A DNA stretch of 64,000 bases from Pomphorhynchus laevis (GCA_012934845.2 WNNJ02001130.1:1-64000), one strand, 5' to 3'. Counted from the first letter of the stretch, positions 47,701 through 60,010 are shown. The notes: generated by a model from the sequence alone, not told the origin. Made by a program: numbers and translations.

Positions 47701-47943
47701 GTATTTTTTCGACAATCTCAGTTTTGATTTGTTTATGATCGTCAGTATTTCGTGACTCGTAGTCTCCAATTTGAATCTAAGTGTATAACTTTTCTTCTAC
47801 AAAAGTTTTTTTCAGACATGAAGGGTAAAAATGAAAAATTTTAAATTCCCTTGATTATAAGACACTGTTTAATATTCATATATAAGAAGGTAGTGTTTTA
47901 TATTCAAATATAGGATGGTATCTTATAATCAAAGGGTTGACAG
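44775..47943 (-). mobile_element. Pogo-like (Tc1/mariner superfamily) DNA transposon with a Penelope insertion
   Basis: Inverted ends CTGTCTTCCCTCGATTATAA (left) and CTGTCAACCCTTTGATTATA (right, reverse complement) are flanked by a TA duplication (44,773-44,774 and 47,944-47,945). The minus strand carries pieces of a DDE transposase. An HTH-like N-terminus includes KSKLRLSKKYGIS (about 47,660-47,769). A core follows with RARFAYTPVISADGNS (first Asp, about 47,170-47,220), then VNKTGMWSEDI and TVLVIMDSFSAHL (second Asp, about 45,720), and IIPLLQMLDVSVNIPFQQFY. The gene is broken by a Penelope copy and by stops, so the element is dead but recognisable. Confidence 0.75.
45850..47087 (-). mobile_element. 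5'-truncated Naiad-type Penelope copy nested in the pogo-like element
   Basis: The minus strand gives the C-terminal 290 or so residues of the intact Naiad-type RT with only a few differences (KGINFQNINTYDFSTLYTNL, GVPMGGNSSPIIAD, FRYIDDICVF), then the complete 3' UTR. It is truncated at the 5' side near 47,087. The frame in this piece is unbroken, so it is a recent insertion. It splits the transposase between the PKYV and VNKTGMW wording. Confidence 0.85.
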
Positions 47944-48245
47944 TAGTAGTTCCCGATGATATCACCATTATTAAAAACGACAATTTATTCGAAAAAATTA
48001 AATTCAATATTTCAATAGATGTTACTGTCATCAGCAGGCACTACTAGTAGTTCCTGATGATAGCACCAGCTATTGAAATGTGATACTAATTTTTGACAAT
48101 TTTTTCGAAAAAAGGATAAATTCAATATTTCAAAAGCTGCTGCTATCATCATTGTAAAGTATTCATAGTTTCAATGATGATAGCAGCATCTGTTGAAATA
48201 TAAAACTGAATATTTTTTTCAAATAAATTGTCGTTTCTCTGGTTC
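47944..48245. repeat. Dispersed palindromic repeat (right of pogo-like element)
   Basis: Several alternating copies of TAGTAGTTCCTGATGATAGC and its reverse complement, and of AAACGACAATTTATTCGA. The unit ACTACTAGTAGTTCCTGATG at about 48,044 shows what the transposon's target probably looked like before insertion. Confidence 0.65.
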
Positions 48246-49480
48246 CATTCTATAAATAATTACAATTAAAAGAAACAAATTGATATTTTCAATTAGATCT
48301 TAATGTATATAAAATATTAACCAGAGTGGCTAGGTAAAGTAATCCATAAATCCAACTTTTTATATAATTATATAATGTTATCATTGTAATAATATTATAT
48401 TATTACAAACAAAGTTCGCCCTGACAATAAACGTCTTTCGCAACAACAAACAACATTTTTGAAAATATCCATTTGTTTCTATTAATTGTAATTATTAGTT
48501 GAATATAACCAAAGAAACGACAATTTATTCGATAACAAAATTCATTTCAATATTTCAATCACGATAGGAATATTGAAAATCAACTGAATATTTTCAATTA
48601 GACGTTAATGTATATAAAATATCAACACTATTTTCATGTCGAGCCCTTTTATGCCGACATTATCAGATAATAAGTGATAAAATTATTCTAACCGTTACCT
48701 ATCAAAGGATGATTTCCATCTTATGAGAAAATTTCATTCTTTAAACTATTTGTCTGTCAGAAAGCGAATTTTTCGGCCGAAAAGCGATTAAACATTATCT
48801 TCAATGACCTGCGAGCAAAGACCATTTTACTTCAATGCATAAGCGAGGAGATTCAGGGGGAAACGCGCATGTATATTAGAAACCATCTCAGGGTACAGCT
48901 CTTTCCATCTGTAAGCGTCGTATGAAAACATAGTTCACTTGTCTTACTATATTTGTCCATTGATTTGTAAATTACATTTCTAATAACATTTCTAATTACA
49001 TTTAATTACATTTGCCATTATATAATCATCTAATTATATAATTATCCTTAATCTGTCATTTTATATGAATCGTAAAATTGTATTTTTTTATCAGATGACA
49101 ATGTCGATATTAAGAAATTTCAGTGCGTCCTTCTTTTTAAATTTAAAATCGTTTTTTGTTGAAATTGTAAATATATTCTTAATTTGAAACTTACAAATAC
49201 CTACCGACATAGTAGAAATGTCGACCGACTAGTCAACATTGCTATTTATGTGGCCTAGTCGGCATCCTTTGGTTTCTCGGAGACATCAAAAATAGCAATA
49301 CTTAATCGTGTGTTAGATTACTTGATTGACATGAATCAGACCTGGTGGTTATTGATTTCTGTTATCTATCAAATGATGATAACCGTCTTATGAAAAATGT
49401 TTATTCTCTGAAATAATGATATTTGGAACAACAAATATGGATCTTTAAACATGATTCTTTGAAACTTTCTCCAAATAGGA
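48246..49480. other. AT-rich stretch with diverged dispersed repeats
   Basis: No coding region. Fragments related to the 43.64-kb repeat (GACATCAAAAATAGCAATA near 49,284; TTATCTATCAAATGATGATA near 49,363) are present. Confidence 0.45.
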
Positions 49481-49499
49481 TGATAGGGACGTTGGAATA

Positions 49500-51210
49500 A
49501 ATGCCAAACCAAGCACATATCCATGCACCGACGGGTCCATGTGACGGTCTCAAGTCATAGTGATCTCAGTCTATCTTTATAAGGCAGCGACGCGAACGTT
49601 GGTGCTAGTTTTGTTGCCTTGCGAAGTATCCTCTCTGATTTCTTATGCTCATGCACAGTACGTGGGTATGCAACCGGAGCTGCATATAAAGTCTACTCAA
49701 TGATGTCTACTTCAGCCTCAGTCTACACAGAGGCTGAAGAACAGTCGGATCCACACTAACAAACGCGCGTCGATTCATACCTATCATTTTATTTAGTTGG
49801 CACAAGCTTACTCAGTGTGCTTTTTGGTTGCTAAATTAGAGGTATCCCATACTCCTAAATCTTTGTAACCATCGACACTTTCAACAAGACAACCCTTATA
49901 TTTGTAATAAACAGATGTTAGTTGCTTGCAATCATTACTAATAATACGCAAGTGTTTGCATTTCGAAACATTTATCACTAGCTTGTAATACGCCGCTCAC
50001 AACTCCACATTATCTATGTCAATTTACAAATTATCAACATCCTTACATGAATAAATGGTCCGCCATATTTTTAAATCATCTACATACAAACATGACCGAG
50101 AACGAATGCACCCAAGCAAATAGTTAACATAAATGTTGAATAAAAGCGGACCTAATACTAGACCTTGATGTACTCCAAGATTACATTTTCTAGACACAGA
50201 TAATGACCGATCGACAAGTACTCGAAAGCAAAGATCACCAAGAAATTCTCTAATCCAATCAACAAGTATGTTTGCGAGTCCAGTATTGACAAGTTTCTGA
50301 AGAAGTAGACCATGATCTACTCTATCAAAAGCTTTTGAAAAGTCAAGAATATAATGTCTGTATCAGTAGACTGTGCCTTATTCTCTGTCCAATCAAATTG
50401 ATCACCAAGCAAATTTGAAACAGTTGAATAACCCTCTCGAAATCCATGCTGATTCTGGACTAAAATGTTTCCTACATGAAAAAACTCAACCATGTAGCGA
50501 TGCACAAACCTCTCCAACACTCTACAGCATATGCAAGTAATGGTTACATGTCTATAATTTTTGACGGTATAGCGATATCCCTTCTTGAAGTAAGGAAGAA
50601 CAATTGACTGCCTCCGCACATTAGGAAGAGATCTTTCTAAGATTGACTGGCGAAAAATTGCACAGAGAGGAACGTAAACTTTGCCTGCTAATCTGCGCAG
50701 ATAAACAGAAGGTAATAAGTCACAACCTCTTGAATTATTTGCTTTAAGACGGCGCTATTCGGAATAGACTTAAGCTGGCGTTAACAAATTGTCAAGGTCC
50801 AACTAAGGACACGTGTCAGAGTAAGTGTTCAGCACACTAGATTCAATACAAAAAGTTCCATGTTCATTTGCGGGCTCTTCTGAAGTGCAATAGTGTGCCG
50901 CAAACTCTTCAGCTAGGTCATTTGCGGCAATGTCATAGAAGTAGTGACAAGTTGAAGAATCAACAGCTCCCCTACTTGATATGTACTGAAAAAGGGCATT
51001 TGAATCGTATTTACACTGGTTAGCTAAAGCATTCTCAAATGCACACCGCTTCTTCATCTTCAATGAATTGAATAAATTTCTTACCTGCTTAAAAACATCA
51101 TAACTACACTCCCTAACTTTGTAGCGATTTAAGATCAAATTACGAGTCCTCAATGTTGAACGTAACTCGGAATCGAACCAGGGAGAATCTTTTCGACGTG
51201 TCCTGCCTTC
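49500..51210 (-). mobile_element. CR1-like LINE, linker and reverse transcriptase, decayed
   Basis: Minus strand, in order: linker RTRNLILNRYKVRECSYDVF to AAHYCTSEEP (51,153-50,810), then the RT start VLPYFKKGYRYTVKNYRHV (near 50,590), HGFREGYSTVSNLLGDQF, DIIFLTFQKLL. In shifted frames follow GLVLGPLLFNIYVN (near 50,150), a YVDDLKIW box (near 50,080), and the thumb NVSKCKHLRIISND (near 49,970). At least three frameshifts. This is a typical animal CR1-type ORF2. Confidence 0.8.
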
Positions 51211-52399
51211 GAAATGATTATATTATCTGCTTACTCTAACACTGATGTTTATTGAATGTGAACTCAGGACATTTGTATCGCTATTCAACATTACATCTAC
51301 TAGGATGGCTGCTCCAGTAATGTAGATTTACATTTCTGTATATTACTTTCAGTAGAGGATCGTATTCTAACGATCTATTAGAAACCTTTCCAATGTGTGA
51401 GATCCGCTAACCTGTTCATTGTTTTTCATGCTGCCACGTGCAATGAATGTTTTTATTTAACTTGATTGTATCAGTGAGCTTGAATTTTTTTGATTGTGGT
51501 ACTAGAATATTCTCACAGGTATTGCTCCTTTTTTGATACAACAGGATGCTACTAATTAGCCTGGGTGGGTCTCATATGCTGCTAACCCTGACCTACATTT
51601 ACACATGAATGAGAAATCCATATACTAAAGTATATGAAATATACTTTAGTATTTACTAAAATTAGTAAATTTATAAAATTAGAATAAATATACTTTAGTA
51701 TATATACTAAAGATATTTCATATACTTTATATATAGAATAGGATACTATAGAATATTCTAATATATTCTATATAGAATATAGAATATACTATAGAAACTA
51801 AAGTTTCTCTTATCCTAAAAATATTTCTTATTATAAATTTATGATGAAACATGCTGTCGTTCTAGCCAATAAATTAAAAATTTTGATATTTCTAATACAC
51901 CCGTCTATTGACAACGCGTTTACTCTAGCAATACTGTATTGTTGCGAACACTTTTATATTTTGTTCTTATTTGTATTGTCCAGACCGGAAAACTTCGTGG
52001 CTAATAAATTATCTACATTATCGTCATATTTCTAGAGAATTTCAAATTTTATTTTAAAAGCGTTTAATTATTATCGTCTATGCATCTATGCCATGATGTA
52101 TATATCAGCTGTACGTAAACTTCGTATTACATTAAGGTGTCTGCATTCAATGTGTATTCTTGGAAAGCATATTGAGCGCGTTGCTCGCAAACAAAGCATT
52201 GGGTTAGACTTTTCTAATTTTATACTTATTCTATAAAATAAATTCTAAATGCATTATTAGATAATTTTGACAAATATGGCTTGTAGCCGTCTCCCTTACA
52301 TTGTTTTTAAATAACAAATGCATTTATTTGAAGAATCTTAATGACTGAATAATTTTTAATGTATTATAAATATGTTTTATTATATAATATAATATATTT
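51211..52399. other. AT-rich spacer with AT palindromes
   Basis: The 51,620-51,800 part is a nest of short AT palindromes (ACTAAAGTATAT and its reverse). No gene is supported. Confidence 0.45.
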
Positions 52400-54370
52400 A
52401 TGTTACGCGACAAATGCGTGCCACTGCACTCTTACAAGTCCACAAACAAAGAATCAAGGTAAATGAGCGTACTTTATCCCGAACTAGAGGTTTAAGCAAA
52501 ATTCGGTTTTTGAAATGGAAGCTTAGGAAAACGGGATTATCAGCGATAGAAAAATTTGTAGATGCTAATGATGGGAAGGAGGATCTAAGCCTAGGCGTTG
52601 AAGTAGGATGATCCGCATAATTTTGGATTTATTAGGATTCGGAGTAGGACGATAAGAAGAAAGATGATTGAAAATTGAGGCAAAACTGTTGGAATCAGAA
52701 ACACTAAGATTACGAATACGACAATCGGGTGAATGAGAATAGATTATAATGAATATGAGCATAGATGATAACATATGATATATGATAAATCGAAGGCAAT
52801 TCACATTAAAGAAGAAATATTAGCAAATGGCCTATTACGGAGCCCTGTAATACATTGGACGGATGGTAGAATCATTAAAAAGAGAAGAATTAGAACATAC
52901 GCGAAATGTACGGTTTGATATACATGAGGTAAACAAAGCTATAGTGGGTAAAGAGAAGCCATATTCATGGAAGGCAATGGAGAAGAATCGAGTGATCGAC
53001 GATGTCAAAAGCAGATAAGAGATCAAAAGAAACTATGACACCACATAATTTTTGATCACGCGAGATGAATAAGTCGTTATAAACTTTAAGACATGCAATT
53101 TCAGTTGAGTGATTAGAGAGAAAACCGGCTTTGAAGGAAGGAATTAAGTTGGAGGAAAAACCTCGAACTTAATTAATAACCTTGCAAAGCCGGTGTTTGA
53201 AACATCGGCTTTGGAGAGGGTTAGAAAAAGTGATATAGGACTGTACGAAGATTGTAGTGTGGGTCGAGTGATTGCTTTTTGAGAATAAGGCGAACAGTGG
53301 CATATTTCCAGTTAGAAGGAAATGTACGGCTACGGATGGACGAGTTGAACAATGTGATTAGGGAAGGGTGAGATATATGGCAGATATTTTTAAGCAAGTG
53401 TGTAGGAATTGGGTCAGAAGTAGACGTTTTATTAGGTAATGTCAGAAAAACTAAAGAACCTTAATCAGATGAAACGGGAAGAAGGCGGAAAAGCTCTGTT
53501 AGGGAAGTTTTTAAAGAGAAGAGAGGATACAAGGGGCATATTGGTAGAAGAGAAAGTAAATTAGATAGCTTATATTGTAGATAACAAGACAATTAATCAG
53601 GATATTTGTTAAAAAGGGTAGATGATCTTGAAAGAATTGAGTTTTAGATTTTCCAATGATATTTAGAGTTGGAAATGACTCAAGCTGATTTCGCCTAAAG
53701 AGAGTACGTTTAGTACAATGAATGATATATACTTTAGCATATGGATGAGATTGGAACGGCAGAGAAAGGTAAGAAGTACCGATTTTTGAAATAAGTGAGT
53801 TGGGAGAAAGTATAAGAAAGCGATGCAACACACGAAAAGAGTAATGAAGTCGCCGTTTATAAGACTACAGTTGGATCAAACCGTGGAAATAGTGCAAGCG
53901 CTGAAAGCAACGTGATTGTTTAGGCAGAAGATGATTTAAGATAGTCGTAAGTTCAGAATGAAACAAAATGCAGAGATCATTGAGAGAAATATGGTTAAGT
54001 GGAAGTGTAAAGTATGAATAATTGAGTAAGGCTTCTCGGAGAATAAGTGTATCAAGATGTTTCCATGGTCGAGTTGGATTAGCTAATGCTTTAATTAAAG
54101 GAGAATTGTGATAAGCGAGAGTGACAAGGAAATGATCGGAAAACACGGATCGGAAATTGACAAATATGTATATACATTGAAGCAGTTGGGAACATCAATG
54201 ATGTCAAGGGCTTAGCCGAGAATATGAGTGTGACTTGTTGAAAGTAATCTTTAGTTTTATACAGAAAAAAGATTAGTTAGAGTGATATAGTCAGAGTCAG
54301 CCGGGCGATCAAGACGAATGTTAAAGTCACCGACTTTAAGTGGAATGGATGTTAGAATTAATTTTAGGTA
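52400..54370 (-). mobile_element. CR1-like LINE, from late endonuclease through RT, decayed
   Basis: The minus strand begins at VGDFNIRLDRPADSDYI (near 54,345), the end of the endonuclease, then FSDHFLVTLAYHNSPL (54,140), and the pre-RT region LTTILNHLLPKQSR. RT pieces follow: SAFDIVDHSILLHCL (near 53,000), LQGSVIGHLLI (near 52,850), and the post-catalytic NPNKSKIM (near 52,625). Many frameshifts and stops. The wording GDFNIRLDRP equals that at the cut end of the LINE at 15.4 kb, so both may belong to one family. Confidence 0.75.
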
Positions 54371-54374
54371 GATA

Positions 54375-55040
54375 TGTTGGGTGATAAACATCGCCAACAA
54401 TGCCGCAAATTATCTATGCAAATATAATTAAAATTTGATTTAATTTTGAATTAAAAATACGGAATTAGCACATCTTAGGAAATACAAGAAGCTGAATTAT
54501 TAAAATGATTTGTTTTTTGTAAATACTGCAATTTAAATTGACAATATTGCAAAAATTTTAAAATCTGTAAATGATTTTGTGAAAATATCTCGAAAAGTTT
54601 CATTTGCAAAGGCATTACCTGATTGACGAAGCATTCCAAACACGCTTAGTTCAGAACTTTTAGTTCATTCAATAAATATAAAACGTGCCTAATCCATTAA
54701 ATCTATTATAGTTAATCTCATATTTGAAATTAATTACTTTGAAATCACGATATTTGCCAACTTTACTCAAAGTGAAAATGTTTCGTGTCTATTCTTCATA
54801 AATGAATCAGTCAAAGCAAACCAAAAGCGAATTTAAAAATATTGCGAACTTTAATGTTGAGATTTTTTTCCACTGTACTGTTGAATGGTTGGACTTATAT
54901 GGTACTGTTTAACTGTAGAGTTATGATCCCGATATCAGACATTTTTAAGAATCCGAAGGCACAAAAACTTTATAGTCGTCTTCGAAATTCCATGAAGAGA
55001 TATTAATAAACTAGCAAGGTCTTTTAAAGGTTTAAATATC
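54375..55040. other. AT-rich spacer, no gene seen
   Basis: Scanned for LRR exons; none meets the consensus and phase rule. Confidence 0.4.
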
Positions 55041-55044
55041 AATT

Positions 55045-55270
55045 AATCATATCAGCTAACTGAGTCTACGTATTTAATATAATTATAAAATAAACAAAAC
55101 ATGCTAATGCTAAATCAAAATTTAATAATTAAATAATAAAATTAATGATTGTTTTTAGATTTCTTATAATTTAAATCAAGTTAAAATAAAAAATTGAAAT
55201 TTAAAATAAACGTTATTTTTATAAATTGATTAATAAAAAACAGACGTTGTATCAGAATAAGAATTATAGG
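55045..55270 (-). mobile_element. Naiad-type Penelope 3' tail only
   Basis: CAGCTA ACTGAGTCTACG through CAGACGTTGTATCAGAATAA matches the last part of the 3' UTR at 11,210 back to 10,980 (reversed). It is an extreme 5' truncation. Confidence 0.85.
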
Positions 55271-55561
55271 TTTAGAAAGAATTAAATATTTAAATATTTT
55301 AATTCGATATTTTTACCGTAAATTATAAAATCTCTTTATTCCAGTTTTAACCAAATACGCAATTTTATTTGATAGTTTGCAACATTTGTTGCATAATTGT
55401 AATAATGTTTTTTGTAAATATTTTTCTTAGAACTAATTTAATTCGATTTTTTAGCTTAAATTTTAAAATCTTTTTATTAAATTTAAACCAAACACGTTAT
55501 TTTATTTGATAGTTTGCAACATTTATGGCATAATTGTACTACATCATCTTTTGTAAATTAG

Positions 55562-55621
55562 CAATCCCTACGGCTACACATGTCCGACAATGTATTCGAA
55601 TCAGAATGAATTTAAATACTT
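55562..55621 (+). CDS. Possible LRR exon 13 (60 bp), weak
   Basis: TTAG acceptor and GTAAGT donor with phase 2 and no stop. The translation (NPYGYTCP onward, ending NEFKYL) matches the LRR pattern only at its end. Confidence 0.35.
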
Positions 55622-56587
55622 GTAAGTCTGCTAATTGGGATCATATTTAAATGGGATTAAATTAAAATTTCCATATATTTCATTAAGTAAAATAAAAGCA
55701 GTGACCCCTCGAAACTTTTATCGATATCAGCTTAAGACATATTTTGAGTGAATTGTAAAACAAGTGATCGTAGCACTTCATATAAAACATTCAGCGCAGG
55801 TATTAGAACAGGTTATTGATGTAAAAAAATCGGTATTCAACTTTGTTCAAACAATGTGAATGATGTGATGGCAATTGTAAATTGATTACATTTACAAATA
55901 ATTGTTAAAAATAACTATTAAAAATAACATTAAAAATCATGAGCTTGTTGTTACTCCGATATCGATTCTATCTGATTGTAGAGATGACGTGTACATATTA
56001 ATGTTCAATTTATGTTTTCAATTAAACGTGTGCTAACTGAGACGTAATGCTTGCTAGTCGCATTCTCAAATGTTTTTCGCCAGCTATTACCCATGAACTA
56101 TTTATATTAAATATTAATAGAGCAATTAGATAAAATTGATTACTTCTACCTTAATTATATTTGTTGATATTTGTTGATTATTGATCCTTGTGTTTTTCAA
56201 TAACGAATTATAAAAGGTAACTAGAAAATAAATTAAATATTCAAACTGATTTTGATCTATTCTTAATTTTGAAATAACTTGCTAAATTATATGAACATTA
56301 ATATTGTCATCTTTTTCGAGACAAATCAAAAGCAAGAACAAATAATAAATTTAGTATTAACTAATTTGTAAATACTGTTTATATTAATGTGATTACTACA
56401 AAATAAAAGTTTCATTTTAACATTGTTTTAAATTTTAAATAATGTGATAAAATATAAATTATGTTTGATTTAATTTATTACTAACTAAACGATTAAATTC
56501 ATACAAGTAGATTCTTGATTCCCACTTTGTTAATCCTTAATCTAAACCTTGTTTTCTGATAATTACATTTGACAGGAAAATTGACAG

Positions 56588-56656
56588 GAAAATTGACCGG
56601 AATATGCGAATGACTGAACTTCTAACAAAACACATTTTTCCTTGCGTTGAGTATAT
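56588..56656 (+). CDS. Probable LRR exon 14 (69 bp)
   Basis: GACAG acceptor and GTGAGT donor, phase 2. It begins KIDRNMRMTELL and ends CVEYM. The acceptor with GACAGGAAAATT is duplicated 12 bases upstream in frame, so an 81-bp exon is also possible. Confidence 0.55.
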
Positions 56657-57731
56657 GTGAGTATGTTTTTGTTTGATAAATCCTAAGATTTATTTCATTA
56701 ATTTATTAATTAAATTAATAAATAAAAAATTAATTTTTTTATTCATTTTGAATACAGCGTTTGCTTTTCAATTGTTTAGTGTTTATACTAATACATCTTA
56801 TAATATTTTTCAAATATATTGAATTTGAAATAAAATAGTTTACTGTTGTAAATGGCTTTGAATCAAACCACATGGAAAAACTTCAAATTTAGTTATCATA
56901 TATTATCTATTTTGTAATAACATACCTCATCATTTGTTGTAGATGGTTTATGTTTTGTGAAACCCGCAATACATAGAACTTCCAAAACGTTGACAAACAC
57001 GACGTGTATCATCAGTGTTTTGATATACAAAGATATTTTGTTGAAATATTTTAAAATTATAATTTGGTTTTTAGATATTTAGATATATATTCATTTAAAT
57101 TATTTGCAATCAATTATTAGAAATAATTTATCTTTTTAAATTAGCTTTATGAATTTATGAATTTTAATTTAAATTAGATTCATGAAATTTATCATTTGTA
57201 ATATTATTTTTAGAAATTTATCGACTAAATTTCCACTAATTTTAGTAAATCTAAATAAATTATAATTAGGATTTTGATTGAATAATTGATTATTAACGGA
57301 ATATTATATAATATTAATATAATAATTATATTAATCTATCAAAATATTTTATTATGTAATAAAGCAGCTTTATTGGCTTACAATTTTTTAGATTTTGAAA
57401 AAGTAAAAAAATGGAAATAAAAATACAAAAAAATATTGATTGTTAAATCAATAATTTTATCAATAAATTAGCTTTATAAATATAATTTTCAAGAACAAAT
57501 ATATTACATTATAATTGTCTCGATAAATATTTTTAAATTTCTAAAAAGATTACTAGCGTTCCATCAATTTAAATAAATTTAAATAGATTATAATTAGTTT
57601 GGATCTATTGTTAAATATCATTTAATTATTTTATAATTTACTTTTTATATGAATTACAATCCATATTTTTACATTTAGTTGCTTGTTTTTTTTCAGTTTA
57701 AATAATTTATTGTCTATATTTTACAATGAAG

Positions 57732-57803
57732 TGAAATTATGGACGATAGGACTGCGGATCATATGTTTATTCTTACAATTACCCGCTATAATGTGAAAAG
57801 ATT
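57732..57803 (+). CDS. Possible LRR exon 15 (72 bp)
   Basis: AG at 57,730-57,731 and GTAAGT donor, exactly 72 bp, phase 2. It begins EIMDDRTA and ends YNVKRL: I at 2, D at 5. The consensus is weak. Confidence 0.45.
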
Positions 57804-58451
57804 GTAAGTATATAATTTTCTATAATACACGATTTTGAAGTTATAGAATTTTCCAAGACGTGATGTGAATAGTAAATACATATTTACTATTTAATTTGTT
57901 TGTTGATTGTTTTATTTTATTTAACAATATTTTATTTTATTCATTATGAGTAAAAAACTTTTAAAACTTCAATTCAGATGTACACTGTGAAATATGAAAA
58001 AATTCTTGAATATATATATTACATCTGCTTTTATTATAACGCTGATTTTGAAGATTATTCAATAATAAAAATAACACATTTATATAGACAGATTTATGTT
58101 GTATACAACGATAATCAGGCGAAATATATTGAAGCATTGATCAAATTAACGTACATAATTATAAACTAGAATTATAATTTCAATTCAATTAACCATTCCT
58201 TTGCCATTATTAATATTGTTTTAGTATTTCATTTATTTAAACAATTATCGATTGATAATTCAAAAATATTAGATATAAAAATTATGAATATAATTAGAAA
58301 GTATAATATTTTATTACATCGTTTAACATATATTTTATTAGACAGGTATTTTTATAAAGTGAAAATTAGCAATAAATAATAGGTGGATTATATTAACGTT
58401 TTTATTTATGTCAGAATTTCAACTCGATTGTATATTATTTTGAAAATTTAG

Positions 58452-58520
58452 GAATCTTTATAATTCAAACCTGAGCAAAACGAAATCTGATATTTGCCAA
58501 CTGTATAACCTCAGAGAATT
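58452..58520 (+). CDS. LRR exon 16 (69 bp)
   Basis: TTTAG acceptor and GTATGA donor, phase 2. It begins NLYNSNLS and ends LYNLREL. It opens the dense cluster; the next intron is 51 bp. Confidence 0.75.
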
Positions 58521-58571
58521 GTATGAAAATATATAGTAACTGTTTCGAATCAAAAGTATGTATGCTTTTAG

Positions 58572-58643
58572 ATCATTGATTAATATATCTGGAATTGATA
58601 ACGCAATTGATAGAATGTCGTGCTGTAAAAGTTTATCGAAGCT
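58572..58643 (+). CDS. LRR exon 17 (72 bp)
   Basis: TTTTAG acceptor and GTATGT donor, 72 bp, phase 2. It begins SLINISGIDNAI and ends CKSLSKL. The next intron is 53 bp. Confidence 0.75.
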
Positions 58644-58696
58644 GTATGTCCAACAGAAACAGAATAATTTTGAATAATTTATTTTTGAATTTTTAG

Positions 58697-58771
58697 GGAC
58701 ATGTCTTTTAATAGAATTACGGAGTTTAGCAAACTGTACGACATTCTTTTAAATTATAAATTGCAAATTTT
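58697..58771 (+). CDS. LRR exon 18 (75 bp)
   Basis: TTTTTAG acceptor and GTAAGT donor, phase 2. It begins DMSFNRITEFSKL and ends KLQIL. The next intron is 46 bp. Confidence 0.85.
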
Positions 58772-58817
58772 GTAAGTTATATAGCAAGTGTTTACATTGC
58801 ACATATATAATTGTTAG

Positions 58818-58904
58818 GAACCTGTCTTTCAATGACATTGAATATCTTAAGCATGTGAATGAAACTACCTCAATAATATTGTCTAAATCAATACTAGAAG
58901 TTCT
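58818..58904 (+). CDS. LRR exon 19 (87 bp)
   Basis: GTTAG acceptor and GTAAGT donor, phase 2. It begins NLSFNDIEYLKHV and ends ILEVL. The longest repeat, 29 residues. Confidence 0.85.
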
Positions 58905-59031
58905 GTAAGTATATTTAATACAAGATTTAAAAATATAGATATTATTGCTTAGATAATATTGCTTACATATTACTTAGATATTATTTAATGTTTCCTCAAA
59001 ATGTTTAAATACTTGTCCCAATTTTCTAAAG

Positions 59032-59100
59032 GGATCTTTCAAATAATAAATTAACTCTGCTTACAATACAATGGGTGCTAACCCCATCACTTCGTGTCCT
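59032..59100 (+). CDS. LRR exon 20 (69 bp)
   Basis: TCTAAAG acceptor and GTAAGT donor, phase 2. It begins DLSNNKLTLLTI and ends SLRVL. Confidence 0.85.
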
Positions 59101-59154
59101 GTAAGTGTTCTATATAATCTTTAACTTTTACTGGTAACTATTTCTTTCGAACAG

Positions 59155-59235
59155 CAACTGCTCTTTTAATCAAATTCGTAACGTCTATTTCAGTGGATCT
59201 TTGTTGTATGGAAATGCAAGAATGTTATCTACATT
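59155..59235 (+). CDS. LRR exon 21 (81 bp)
   Basis: AACAG acceptor and GTAAGT donor, phase 2. It begins NCSFNQIRNVYF and ends MLSTL. Confidence 0.8.
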
Positions 59236-59287
59236 GTAAGTGTTATTTTGAATTCAAAGAATTTAATTCGTTCCGTATGTCAAACAG

Positions 59288-59359
59288 AAATCTTGCGAAT
59301 AATCGAGATTTAACTTTTGAGCAAAACATATTCGACAGTCTTACATGCCTAACTGTAAT
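59288..59359 (+). CDS. LRR exon 22 (72 bp)
   Basis: AACAG acceptor and GTAAGT donor, 72 bp, phase 2. It begins NLANNRDLTFEQNIF and ends LTCLTVM. Confidence 0.8.
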
Positions 59360-59984
59360 GTAAGTATTAAAAGTTACTGACGAAAAGATTTACCTTGAAA
59401 GTTAAATGATTAAAGTTTGCAAGATTAATTTAAAAATCAAAATAGGATGTAATTGTCGAACCATCTTTTAATAATAATCGCTATATGACGATATGAAAGT
59501 TTAAAAAAATATATTTAATTAATTGAACTTGGTAATTATTTATATGATTGAAATTCAAATGACTAGATTATATTGGTTGACTGGTTATATGTTTACAGAA
59601 TAATCAAAGTCATTATTTTGTTCATACTGAAAAATACACTCCTCTTTACAATTTTCGCTACAAGGTTTGTCACTACAAGTAATATATTTTGTGTTGCACA
59701 CTTTATTCAAAAATGTATTCCATTTCGAATATTTAATTTTAAGTTTTGTTTTAGTTGATTTAATTTTTACCGCAATATATTCATTTATAAATAGATTATA
59801 TTGAATCTAAAATTAATAGTTACAATTAATACTTATATTTAACTAATTTAATCGATTTAATTAATACAAGGCGATTACAAGACATTACACTGTGTAATGA
59901 TTTTATATAATTTTTCAATTATACTAATTTTTTAATTATAATTACTGGTTAAAACATTGTCTTGATTACTAACTACTTACAACT

Positions 59985-60010
59985 CTGAAGAAGGCTTTTA
60001 CGCCGAAAGC
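59985..60010 (+). other. Hammerhead-like core CTGAAGA-GGC-GCC-GAAA
   Basis: CTGAAGA (59,985) is followed by a GGC/GCC stem and GAAA (60,005). These are the conserved catalytic blocks of a hammerhead ribozyme in the right order, but I could not draw convincing stems I and III. The same stem-GAAA wording is in the palindrome that follows. Confidence 0.35.

Noticed and set aside
51600-51830. Cluster of short palindromes
   Set aside because: Explained by AT-rich simple sequence; arms are short and shared by chance.
51841-52035. 64-codon frame with LANKLKIL and VANKLSTL wording
   Set aside because: Looks LRR-like twice but has no acceptor in phase and ends in a stop without a donor.
57978-58169. 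63-codon frame read as an independent small protein
   Set aside because: Only its second half has LRR-like wording; better treated as a possible decayed exon than as a gene.
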